Assembly (NCBI GenBank): GCA_023436605.1
Contig: JAEZIQ010000003.1
Location: forward strand, 1-17,060
Origin: Actinomycetes bacterium
GTDB taxonomy: Bacteria; Actinomycetota; Thermoleophilia; Solirubrobacterales; 70-9
DNA: 17,060 nt
Reading direction: 5' to 3'
Below are positions 7,978 through 14,102 of the stretch, piece after piece. The notes below the pieces were generated by a model. The model saw only the letters and a program-made list of their open reading frames with translations. It did not search any database and was not told where the DNA came from. The first letter of the stretch is position 1, and each line of letters begins with the position of its first letter. The translations under genes were made by a program, and so were the position numbers.

Positions 7978-9278
7978 CGGTCGATCCCTCCGAGGATCGG
8001 ATCGAGCATGGCCAGGGTCTGGATCAGGTCGGCGACGTACTCGCCGATCGTCATGTCGGCCAGGGCCTGAAGGTTGACGAAGGAAGGCTCGCGGAAGTGG
8101 ACCCGCGCCGGCTTGGAGGAACCGTCGGCCATCACGAAGCAACCGAGCTCGCCCCGGGGCGACTCGATCGGGTTGTAGACCTCGCCCGGTTCGACCCGGA
8201 AGCCCTCGGTGACCAGCTTGAAGTGGTGGATCAGAGATTCCATCGAATTTGAAAGCTCGGCCCGCGGCGGCAGCGCGTACTTGCGGTCATCGGCGATCCA
8301 GGGGCCCTCGGGCAGGCCGTCGAGGATCTGCTCGACGATCCGCAGAGATTCCTTCATCTCGGTCAGACGCACCCGGTAGCGGTCGTAGCCGTCACCGACC
8401 GTGCCCACGGGAACGTCGAACTCGAGTTCGGGGTAGGCCAGGTACCCGCCTTCCTTGCGCAGGTCCCAGGGGTCACCGGCGGCCCGGAGCAGGGGACCGG
8501 TGACGCCCAGTTCGACCAGCCGCTCGCGGGAGACGACACCGACGTCCTTGGTCCGGATCAGGAAGATCTCGTTCTTGTCGAGCAGCGACTCGTACTGGTG
8601 GATGCCGATCCTCAGCTGCTCAATCACCCAGCGCACTTTCTTTTCGAAGCCGGCCGGGATGTCCTCGGCCACGCCACCGATCTGGAAGTAGCGGGTGTGC
8701 ATGCGCTGACCGGTCGACATCTCGAAGACGTCAAGCACCCGGTCGCGGTCGCGGAAGCAGTAGAAGTAGACGCCCATCGCGCCGAGGTCGAGGGCGGAAG
8801 TGCCGAGCCAAACGAGGTGCGAATGGATGCGGTTGAGCTCCATGTGGAGGACCCGCAGCCACTGCGCCCGGCGCGGAACCTCGAGGCCGACCAGCCGCTC
8901 GACCGCGCCGACGTAGGCCTGCATGTTGAAGAAGTAGGAGAGGTAGTCCATCCGCTCCACGAACGGAATTACCTTCCAGTACTGCATGGTCTCGCAGGAC
9001 TTCTCGATGCCGGTGTGGACGTAACCGATCACCGGCTTCAGGTCCTTGACCACCTCGCCCTCGAGGTCGACGACCAGCCGCAGCACGCCGTGCGTGGCCG
9101 GGTGGTGCGGGCCCATGTTGACCGTGAGCATTTCCTGCTCGGGTTCGAGTTCGAACTCGACCCCGGGAATGCGGTCGGCCAGCTCGGTGGTGAAGTCGGA
9201 AACGAGGATTCCCTCGTCGCGGAGCTGACCTGCCTGCCGGACCTCGCGGTCGTGGAGTGTGTCCTCGACGCGCGCCAT
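7974..9278 (-). CDS. nuoD: NADH-quinone oxidoreductase subunit D (49 kDa-type)
   Basis: Together with NuoB, this subunit forms the quinone-reduction site. It has 434 aa from ATG 9278, which shares one base with the nuoC stop (TGATG). A GTG three codons upstream (9287) is also in frame, but the TGATG junction matches other junctions here. The quinone-site residues are visible: NMGPHHPATHGVLR with H59 and H63 (bovine H55/H59 positions), and Y112 in ERMDYLSYF, the tyrosine that contacts the quinone headgroup (bovine Y108). The C-terminal block IESPRGELGCFVMADGSSKPARVHFREPSF and the end LDPILGGIDR are typical. The hydrogenase-like metal ligands are absent, as expected for complex I. Identity is certain. 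Confidence 0.97.
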   Translation of the reverse strand: MARVEDTLHDREVRQAGQLRDEGILVSDFTTELADRIPGVEFELEPEQEMLTVNMGPHHPATHGVLRLVVDLEGEVVKDLKPVIGYVHTGIEKSCETMQYWKVIPFVERMDYLSYFFNMQAYVGAVERLVGLEVPRRAQWLRVLHMELNRIHSHLVWLGTSALDLGAMGVYFYCFRDRDRVLDVFEMSTGQRMHTRYFQIGGVAEDIPAGFEKKVRWVIEQLRIGIHQYESLLDKNEIFLIRTKDVGVVSRERLVELGVTGPLLRAAGDPWDLRKEGGYLAYPELEFDVPVGTVGDGYDRYRVRLTEMKESLRIVEQILDGLPEGPWIADDRKYALPPRAELSNSMESLIHHFKLVTEGFRVEPGEVYNPIESPRGELGCFVMADGSSKPARVHFREPSFVNLQALADMTIGEYVADLIQTLAMLDPILGGIDR

Positions 9279-9949
9279 CACTGCCACCAGCCCGGGTTGG
9301 TCACTTCGTCGCGGGTGAAGATCACCGGCTCGCCACCGACCGGGAAGTCCCGGCGCTGCGGCCAGCCGCGGTAATCCTCCGGCATCAGGATCCGGCGCAA
9401 GTCGGGATGGCCTTCGAAGACGATGCCGAAAAAGTCGTAGACCTCGCGCTCCTGGAAGTCAGCGGTCGGGAACAGCTCGACGACTGAGGGGATGACGGGT
9501 ACCGGCTGGCCGTCGATCTCCGTGGTGGCCGTGGCCACATCCTCGGCCGGGACGTTCTCGGGCTTGTCCTCGGAGTCGACCTCGTTCTCGGCGCCCCCGG
9601 TCTCGCGGGGCCCGATGGTGACCATGGGCCGGTCGGTCGCCGGCGCGGCCGCGGCGGGATCGTGGATCACGGCCTTCACCCGGAGTCGTTCGTAACGCTC
9701 GCGGTTCAGGAGTTCGTAATGGACGGCGAACCGGGGAACTTTCGGGAAGTAGTCGGCGCCGTGCACGGAACTGAGGAAGGTGTACTCCTGGCCCGGAGTT
9801 TCCTTGAGCCAGGTCAGCACTTCGATCACCTTCGCGGGATCGATGATCAGGGCCGCCTGCTCCCGGTCGTAGCTCGTGTCGAGCACGGCTCCGGGATGTT
9901 CGCGGTTGATCTCGGCGAGGATCAGTTCCAGTCCGGGCGCGTCAGGCAC
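9278..9949 (-). CDS. nuoC: NADH-quinone oxidoreductase subunit C (30 kDa-type), with acidic linker
   Basis: This structural subunit of the peripheral arm packs against NuoD. It has 223 aa from GTG 9949, overlapping nuoB by 8 bases. The signature EREVYDFFGIVFEGHPDLRRILMPEDYRG is at 167-195, preceded by IPSVVELFPTADF. Between the beta-strand at RLRVKAVI (about 88-95) and IPSVVELF (153) lies a segment of about 50 residues, 98-149. It is rich in Ala, Pro, Glu and Asp, where most NuoC proteins have only a short turn. It is in frame and looks disordered. The N-terminal 30-kDa domain (1-95) is otherwise ordinary. nuoC is separate from nuoD here, not fused as in E. coli. Identity is certain. Confidence 0.96.
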   Translation of the reverse strand: MPDAPGLELILAEINREHPGAVLDTSYDREQAALIIDPAKVIEVLTWLKETPGQEYTFLSSVHGADYFPKVPRFAVHYELLNRERYERLRVKAVIHDPAAAAPATDRPMVTIGPRETGGAENEVDSEDKPENVPAEDVATATTEIDGQPVPVIPSVVELFPTADFQEREVYDFFGIVFEGHPDLRRILMPEDYRGWPQRRDFPVGGEPVIFTRDEVTNPGWWQ

Positions 9950-10652
9950 CGAGGACCTCCCGGGCCTTTGCGTAGGCCTCGAGTGCTTCCTCCGAGGGCT
10001 GCGAGGCGGGTCCGCCGCGGGCCCATTCCTCGGTCCCGTGGGCGTTGTAGCGACTCCTCCACCCTGGATCCGGATTGCCCATGATCATCTGCTGCAGCTT
10101 GGTGAACCCGTAGAGCAGCGCCTCGGGACGGGGCGGACAGCCGGGCACGTGGACGTCGACCGGCATGAACTTGTCGGCGCCCTGGACCACGGCGTAGTTC
10201 TGGAACATGCCGCCGGAAGAAGAGCAGGCACCCATCGAGATCGCCCACTTCGGTTCCAGCATCTGGTCGTAGATGCGGCGGACGACCGGCGCCATCTTGA
10301 TCGAGACCCGGCCGGAGAGGATCAGCAGGTCGGCCTGGCGGGGCGAGGCGCGGAAAGCCTCGGCACCGAACCGGGCGATGTCGTAGCGCGGCGAAACGGT
10401 CGACATCATCTCGATCGCGCAACAGGCGAGACCGAAGGTTGCCGGGAAAACGGAATGGGCACGAGCCTGGTTGAGAACCTTTTCGAGTGTCGTGGTGACG
10501 ACTCGTTCCTCGACGTACTTCTCGAGGTCTTCGCCGGTCAGGTCACCGCGCAGCATGTCGCGGGCCTTGAGCTGGCGGGCGCGCAGTTCCTCCGGCGACT
10601 TGGGCTGTTCAAGCGGGGCGTGAACCCGAAGCTTCTGGCGTTCTATCTCCAA
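9942..10652 (-). CDS. nuoB: NADH-quinone oxidoreductase subunit B (cluster N2)
   Basis: This subunit holds cluster N2, the immediate electron donor to quinone. It has 236 aa if it starts at TTG 10652, which overlaps nuoA by 10 bases. N2 ligands are C77, C78 (GLACCAIEMM), C143 (GACSSSGG) and C172 (VPGCPPRPEAL). The start is deduced: no ATG or GTG lies in frame near the end of nuoA, and GGAAGGGGG sits about 8 bases before this TTG. The first 45 or so residues are a charged extension, longer than in E. coli NuoB, and the C-terminal ~45 residues after the KLQQMIMGN helix are also extra. The frame remains open upstream through nuoA but is not homologous there. Identity is certain; the start is moderately so. 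Confidence 0.94.
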   Translation of the reverse strand: MEIERQKLRVHAPLEQPKSPEELRARQLKARDMLRGDLTGEDLEKYVEERVVTTTLEKVLNQARAHSVFPATFGLACCAIEMMSTVSPRYDIARFGAEAFRASPRQADLLILSGRVSIKMAPVVRRIYDQMLEPKWAISMGACSSSGGMFQNYAVVQGADKFMPVDVHVPGCPPRPEALLYGFTKLQQMIMGNPDPGWRSRYNAHGTEEWARGGPASQPSEEALEAYAKAREVLGA

Positions 10653-11023
10653 TCCAGTGCCCCCTTCCGCCAGACGTAGACCAGGGCCACGAAGAGAAGC
10701 GCGACGAAGAGGATCACTTCGGCCAGCACGAAGACCGAGTCGGTCGACTTGAGGATTGCCCCGACCGGGTAGAGGAAGACGACTTCGATGTCGAACAGGA
10801 TGAACAGCATCGCGATCAGGTAGAAGCTGACGCCGAACCGGAAGGTCTTCGAGATCTCGGAGGGCAGACCACACTCGTAGGGATCGAGCTGCCGGATCGC
10901 GGCGCTCGACTCGTTGCCCTTCAGCTTCTTCGGACCGAGCACCAGGTTCAGGGTCGCGAAGGCTGCGCCGACGATGATGCCGAGCGCGCCGAAGACTAGA
11001 ACTGGGAGGTACTGGTGGAGCAA
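10643..11023 (-). CDS. nuoA: NADH-quinone oxidoreductase subunit A, first gene of the operon
   Basis: This small three-helix membrane subunit wraps NuoH near the quinone entrance. It has 126 aa, the usual length. The conserved loop DPYECGLP is at 47-54, and the block FRFGVSFYLIAMLFILFDIEVVFLYP at 61-86 contains the conserved acidic residues of the second helix. The start is TTG 11023: no ATG or GTG occurs in frame before residue 72. AGGA lies 6 bases upstream as a ribosome binding site. It is the promoter-proximal gene of the nuo run; its stop lies inside the nuoB start region. A rare start codon on the first gene could limit expression of the whole coupled operon, which is an inference. Confidence 0.96.
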   Translation of the reverse strand: MLHQYLPVLVFGALGIIVGAAFATLNLVLGPKKLKGNESSAAIRQLDPYECGLPSEISKTFRFGVSFYLIAMLFILFDIEVVFLYPVGAILKSTDSVFVLAEVILFVALLFVALVYVWRKGALDWR

Positions 11024-11173
11024 GTGGGATCCTGGGTGGAGATTCTTCTGGGAACTAGGGTTCCCGTTAGCTAAGGGTTATACACCTCTGGGCCAAGACT
11101 TTGTATCAAGTCGTTACATAGTGATTTTTCGCATAAAAAAGCCGAATTCCGACCCCTTGAGGCGGGATTAGAG
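11024..11173. promoter_or_regulatory. Divergent intergenic region with probable nuo promoter
   Basis: These 150 bases separate nuoA from the divergent membrane-protein gene and are the most AT-rich part of the window (notably 11096-11145). For the minus strand, a TATAAC box lies at 11082-11077. The best -35-like sequence, TTGATA at 11109-11104, is 21 bases away, which is too far for a classical sigma-70 pair, so the promoter class is uncertain. A hyphenated repeat GACTT-tgtatc-AAGTC spans 11097-11112, and a TTTTT/AAAAA dyad surrounds 11121-11138. No convincing pair of boxes was found for the plus-strand gene. Confidence 0.5.
11050..11074. promoter_or_regulatory. Palindromes in the nuoA leader
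   Basis: A perfect inverted repeat GGGAAC-tagg-GTTCCC (11050-11065) lies 27-42 bases before the nuoA TTG. It is followed by the 8-bp palindrome TTAGCTAA (11067-11074). If the TATAAC box at 11077-11082 is used, transcription would start near 11070, placing both palindromes at the start of the transcript. They could be an operator or a leader hairpin; no known regulator's consensus is recognised. Confidence 0.4.
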
Positions 11174-11653
11174 ATGTCCACCGCTTACACGGCGCTGGGC
11201 CTCGCAGTGCTGGGACTGAATCTGCTTGCAGGTGTGGTCGGCGTGATCGCGTGGCAAGGGAACCGTCCTTCGGTCGCCTTCTGGTACCTGCTGCGCGCCG
11301 CGCAGATCGCCACCGGTGCTTTCGTCCTGTTTGCCTGCGTGGTCTACGCAACCGGCCACCGCGCCACCGACGAACTCCACTACCTCTACATTTTCCTGCC
11401 GGTCGCGGTCTCATTCATGGCCGAATTGATGCGCGGCGCCGCCGCAAGCCAGGAGCTCGGCGACCAGCTCAGCCCCACCGAGGCGAAGTCGAACCGGGAA
11501 CTCGGCGAGCTCTTCGCTGCTCTCGACCCGGACCGTCAGGAAACCCTCGGCCTGGCAATCATCCGGCGGGAAACCGCTGTGATGACCCTCGCCTCCCTGG
11601 TCATCGCCTTCCTCCTCTGGCGGGCCCTCGAAACAACCGCCGGCATGTTCTGA
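11174..11653 (+). CDS. Small membrane protein of unknown function, divergent from nuoA
   Basis: The product is 159 aa and I do not recognise the family. It has four probable membrane helices: about 5-27, 36-61, 67-87 and 133-155. A polar, acidic cytoplasmic-type loop (about 88-132, with LGDQLSPTEAKSNRELGELFAALDPDRQETLG) lies between helices 3 and 4. There is no signal peptidase site, no catalytic motif and no cysteine pair. The start is ATG 11174; a GAGGCGGG stretch about 10 bases upstream may be the ribosome binding site. Its reading frame has the third-position GC bias of its neighbours, so it is very likely a real gene. Divergent placement beside nuoA suggests, but does not show, a link to respiration. 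The stop codon falls inside a 22-bp tandem repeat. Confidence 0.75.
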   Translation: MSTAYTALGLAVLGLNLLAGVVGVIAWQGNRPSVAFWYLLRAAQIATGAFVLFACVVYATGHRATDELHYLYIFLPVAVSFMAELMRGAAASQELGDQLSPTEAKSNRELGELFAALDPDRQETLGLAIIRRETAVMTLASLVIAFLLWRALETTAGMF

Positions 11654-11710
11654 AACAACCGCCGGCATGTTCTGACCCTTCGGCCGGCGTGTTCTGACCC
11701 TTCGGCCGAC
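11630..11710. repeat. 22-bp tandem repeat crossing the stop codon of the upstream gene
   Basis: There are about 3.7 units. Copies one (11630-11651) and two (11652-11673) are identical and start GAAACAACCGCCGG. Copy three (11674-11695) and a partial copy (11696-11710) start GACCCTTCGGCC but share the CGGCRTGTTCT end. The gene's TGA (11651-11653) lies at the junction of copies one and two, so the repeat grew outward from the last codons of the gene. The period is not a multiple of three. Confidence 0.9.
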
Positions 11711-11724
11711 CATCCTCCTCCGAG

Positions 11725-11772
11725 GGGTGTCACGACTTAGTGGCAGAGATCGGTAGCTAAGTCGTGACACCC
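11725..11772. repeat. Perfect inverted repeat, 16-bp arms
   Basis: Arms GGGTGTCACGACTTAG (11725-11740) and its exact complement (11757-11772) enclose a 16-base loop. It lies between the ends of two converging genes and could fold as a strong RNA hairpin in either direction. There is no T-run after either arm, so it is not a classical intrinsic terminator. A related, degenerate copy is at 13048-13094 beyond the AbiEi-type gene, which points to a dispersed repeat family. It may serve both as a repeat and as a bidirectional transcription barrier. Confidence 0.9.
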
Positions 11773-11867
11773 GGTCGTTCTTGCCCGGGCCAGGTCGTTC
11801 TTGCCCGGGCCAGGCCGCTCTTGCCCGGGTCCGGCTGTTCTTGCCCGGGTCCGGTTCTTGTCGGGTC
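11773..11867. repeat. 20-bp tandem repeat, four full units plus a fragment
   Basis: Units are at 11773-11792, 11793-11812, 11813-11832 and 11833-11852, with a partial fifth at 11853-11867. The first two are identical (GGTCGTTCTTGCCCGGGCCA); later units differ at a few positions. Each full unit contains the palindrome CCCGGG. The array starts directly at the end of the 16-bp-arm inverted repeat and ends 13 bases before the stop of the AbiEi-type gene. No spacer and repeat alternation is seen, so it is a plain tandem repeat. Confidence 0.92.
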
Positions 11868-11880
11868 GGTCGAGTTTCGC

Positions 11881-12882
11881 CTATGCCCAGTCGGTGATTC
11901 CGGGGATGTGGATCTCGACGCCGAGCAGACTGGCCTGCTGTTCCATGATCTGTCCCAGCTGCCAGTTCGTGCGGTCCTCGTCCTGATACAGGTCGTAACC
12001 GGTGAATCGAATCACCCGCAATCCCCTGGCTTCGAGGTCGACGCTCTTGCGGTGGTCGCGGCGAAAGCTCGCCGCACCGCTGTGTGTACTGAACGGATCG
12101 AGCTCGACCGCGAGAAGAAGATGCCGCCAGAAGAAGTCGACCCTGTAGGGCTCCATCCACACGTTTACTTCGGGCCTTGGCCGGTTCCGACGCCGGAGCA
12201 TCCGAAGGAAATCCTCTTCCGGATCGGATTCGCCATCCAGAAAGACGGGATCGAAGAAATCGATCTCGGACCGAAGCCGACCGACACCGCGATGACCGTT
12301 CGCCTGCCCAACCACTTGAGCGAGAGTTCGCCAGCATATTTTCCTCTCGCGTTCTCCCTGCGACAGCGCCTTTCCGACCTGTTCAGGGGTCGAGTCAGCG
12401 GAGAACTCAAGCAGAGCCCGCTCGACCGTCGTCAGCCTGATTCCATCTTGAACGGTGATCTGGCTTTCACGGAGTGACCTGCTCTGGTGACTCCACACCC
12501 TGAAGCCGAACTCTTGGCTTACCTTGAACGGGCCGCCGCAATGGCGGTCCGCCCCTCCGGTCTTGGTCACGTGCACGGGTAGGTGACCGGCTACGAGTCC
12601 ATGAAGCGCCAGCGCACTCGCGTGGCTCACCACGCACCCTTCTCCGCCCGAGAGCATCGCGGCTCTCGCTCGACCGCGTGCATCCAGCCGGGTGCCGGGC
12701 AAGGCGTAAATATCCCGCAGGACCGGCACCAGCAGACCCGTCTTCCTTCGCCAGAGGACCGACCCCCTGGGTAGTCCGGCCCGCTCGAGTTCTTCGCCGG
12801 AGAACACGCCATGACCAGCCGCGGACAGTTCTCTAAGTCGCGCGTTCAGCTCCGCGCCCGAATCACCGTGCCTTCTGCCCAT
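11881..12882 (-). CDS. AbiEi-type HTH antitoxin-like protein with C-terminal DUF559 nuclease-fold domain
   Basis: The product is 333 aa. Residues 13-60 (LRELSAAGHGVFSGEEL...LLVPVLRDIYALPG) match the winged-helix start of AbiEi-family proteins, followed by the AbiEi-like middle with SHASALALHGL (86-95) and LTTVERALLEF (150-160). Residues 217-300 resemble DUF559, a Vsr-like PD-(D/E)XK fold: E222/E223, D249 in YRVDFFW, E260 and D262 in VELD, and the closing GLRVIRFTGYDL. AbiEi proteins act as type IV antitoxins, but the AbiEii nucleotidyltransferase toxin is not adjacent, so this is an orphan of unknown role. ATG 12882 has GGAGG touching it with no spacing, an unusual layout, so the start is uncertain. 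By eye its base and codon use is less GC-biased than the nuo genes. Related palindromes flank it. Possibly horizontally acquired. Confidence 0.8.
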   Translation of the reverse strand: MGRRHGDSGAELNARLRELSAAGHGVFSGEELERAGLPRGSVLWRRKTGLLVPVLRDIYALPGTRLDARGRARAAMLSGGEGCVVSHASALALHGLVAGHLPVHVTKTGGADRHCGGPFKVSQEFGFRVWSHQSRSLRESQITVQDGIRLTTVERALLEFSADSTPEQVGKALSQGERERKICWRTLAQVVGQANGHRGVGRLRSEIDFFDPVFLDGESDPEEDFLRMLRRRNRPRPEVNVWMEPYRVDFFWRHLLLAVELDPFSTHSGAASFRRDHRKSVDLEARGLRVIRFTGYDLYQDEDRTNWQLGQIMEQQASLLGVEIHIPGITDWA

Positions 12883-13047
12883 CCTCCAAACATGAAGCGA
12901 AAGTGCTCACGTGTGTCTCGATGACTGCAAAATCTGGGCAACGGGTCGGTGACGGAACCGCAAGAACTTCCGCACCGGCGATCTTTCATCCGCCGATCCC
13001 ACACGCCTTCCGGCGAGTCGTCGCAACCCTTCCCGGCCCCAAGATGT
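12883..13047. other. Non-coding stretch upstream of the AbiEi-type gene
   Basis: No convincing gene is seen. Two short hyphenated palindromes with equal 10-base loops stand side by side: CGGAA...TTCCG (12953-12972) and CGGCG...CGCCG (12976-12995). They could be operator half-sites for the downstream minus-strand gene, as AbiEi-type proteins are known to bind inverted repeats at their own promoters, but no promoter boxes are clear. Confidence 0.35.
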
Positions 13048-13094
13048 GGTGTCACGAGAAATCCACGTTCGCACGTCGATAAGTCGTGACGCCC
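13048..13094. repeat. Degenerate copy of the 11725-11772 inverted repeat
   Basis: The left part GGTGTCACGA (13048-13057) pairs with TCGTGACGCC (13084-13093) at 9 of 10 positions. The right part TAAGTCGTGACGCCCGG (13080-13096) matches the right arm and flank of the first element (11758-11774) at 16 of 17 positions. The loops do not match. The two elements have the same orientation and lie on either side of the AbiEi-type gene. Confidence 0.75.
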
Positions 13095-13111
13095 GGAGTG
13101 AGGGCCGGTGA

Positions 13112-13147
13112 GAGTCGGGAGTGCGGTCCGAGTCGGGAGTGAGGGCG
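13112..13147. repeat. Short 18-bp direct repeat, two units
   Basis: GAGTCGGGAGTG occurs at 13112-13123 and 13130-13141, giving two 18-bp units in a G-rich, purine-rich tract that runs to the PhzF-like stop. It follows the second inverted repeat much as the 20-bp array follows the first. Only two units exist, so it is weak evidence alone. Confidence 0.6.
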
Positions 13148-13164
13148 GGTCGGGGGGGTTCGGG

Positions 13165-14055
13165 TCAGGTGGGGAGGTTGGTGTAGCCGGTCATCAGCAC
13201 GTGAACCTGGCCGGTCACCCGAGGGCGACCGGAATCCATCCGGGCCTGAAGCAGGCTGGGTCGCCCCATCTCGATGCCCTGGCGGATTTCGATCCGGTCG
13301 ATGTCGAGGATGTCCTGGAGGTAGGCGACCAGGGGACCGGCGGCGGAACCGGTCGCCGGATCTTCGAACTCGCCGAGGTCGAGCGCGAAGCAGCGGGAGC
13401 GGGCGGTTCGGGCCGGGACGTCAAAGGTGAAGGGATAGACGTTTACCGCAAGGTCCCCGAAATCCAGCTGCTCGAACTCGGCCCGGTTCGGGACCGCGGC
13501 CGCCAGAGCTTCCTCGTCGCGCAGCGGAAGCAGCAGGGTCGGGAAACCGGTCGAGACGACCTGGGCGCTGTAGTCCGGGTGGAGCTGCGACATATCGAGG
13601 TTGAGCAGCCGGGCCGCGTTCTCGCGGCTGACCGACTCGCCGAACTCGGCCGGCTCCTGGTGGACCGATGCCTCCCAGACTCCGGACGAGTCGGGGTCGG
13701 TGTCGAGCTGCCTTACGTCAACCTCCTGCAGGCCGACCCGGGTTTCCTGGGTGAACGTCGTTTCGCCCACCCCGCGATCGACCGCGACCGCAACCGCAGT
13801 ACCGAGCGAAGGGTGCCCGGCGAAGGGAACTTCGGCGGTGATGGTCCAGATCCGGTTGCGATAGTCGGCCCCCCTTTCGGCGGCCTCCTCGCTGGGCGTC
13901 TGGACGAAGGTCGTTTCGGACTGGGCCGTCTCGCGGGCGAAGGCGTGCTGGGTCGCGTCATCCACATCGTCGGCGTCAAGGACTACGGCGAGACCGTTGC
14001 CGGCCAGCGGCGCTTCGGCGAAAACATCGAGCCAGAAGAAAGGGTGGCTGCTCAT
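13165..14055 (-). CDS. PhzF-family isomerase-like protein
   Basis: The product is 296 aa, the normal length for the PhzF/diaminopimelate-epimerase-like fold. Family marks are the N-terminal DVFAEAPLAGNGLAVV (10-25), the catalytic glutamate in AQSETTFV (E47), the PFAGHPSLGTA block (77-87, H81) and EDPATGSAAGPL (231-242, D232). In PhzF the glutamate acts as the general acid/base; most relatives outside phenazine clusters have unknown substrates, and no phenazine genes are present here. ATG 14055 is the first plausible start; the ribosome binding site is weak. The gene is followed downstream by the 18-bp repeats and preceded by the flavin-reductase gene on the same strand, 47 bases away, so the two could be co-transcribed. 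Family is firm; substrate unknown. Confidence 0.88.
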   Translation of the reverse strand: MSSHPFFWLDVFAEAPLAGNGLAVVLDADDVDDATQHAFARETAQSETTFVQTPSEEAAERGADYRNRIWTITAEVPFAGHPSLGTAVAVAVDRGVGETTFTQETRVGLQEVDVRQLDTDPDSSGVWEASVHQEPAEFGESVSRENAARLLNLDMSQLHPDYSAQVVSTGFPTLLLPLRDEEALAAAVPNRAEFEQLDFGDLAVNVYPFTFDVPARTARSRCFALDLGEFEDPATGSAAGPLVAYLQDILDIDRIEIRQGIEMGRPSLLQARMDSGRPRVTGQVHVLMTGYTNLPT

Positions 14056-14102
14056 CGGCCAAGCCTAGCCGGGAGCAGAGGCGGGCCATCGGGCCGGCAG
14101 GC

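Noticed and set aside
11725..11772. Classical Rho-independent terminator
   Set aside because: The stem is perfect, but neither side has a run of T residues and the loop is long (16 bases). I recorded it as a repeat that might also slow transcription.
11773..11867. CRISPR array
   Set aside because: Units of 20 bp are directly abutting with no unique spacers, and no cas genes are present.
11411..12337. A minus-strand open frame spanning the repeats and part of the AbiEi-type gene
   Set aside because: It translates the tandem repeats into basic low-complexity sequence and overlaps two better-supported genes in other frames.
12846..13055. A 69-codon minus-strand frame upstream of the AbiEi-type gene
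   Set aside because: It has no good ribosome binding site, no recognisable motif and runs into both the repeat element and the AbiEi-type gene start.
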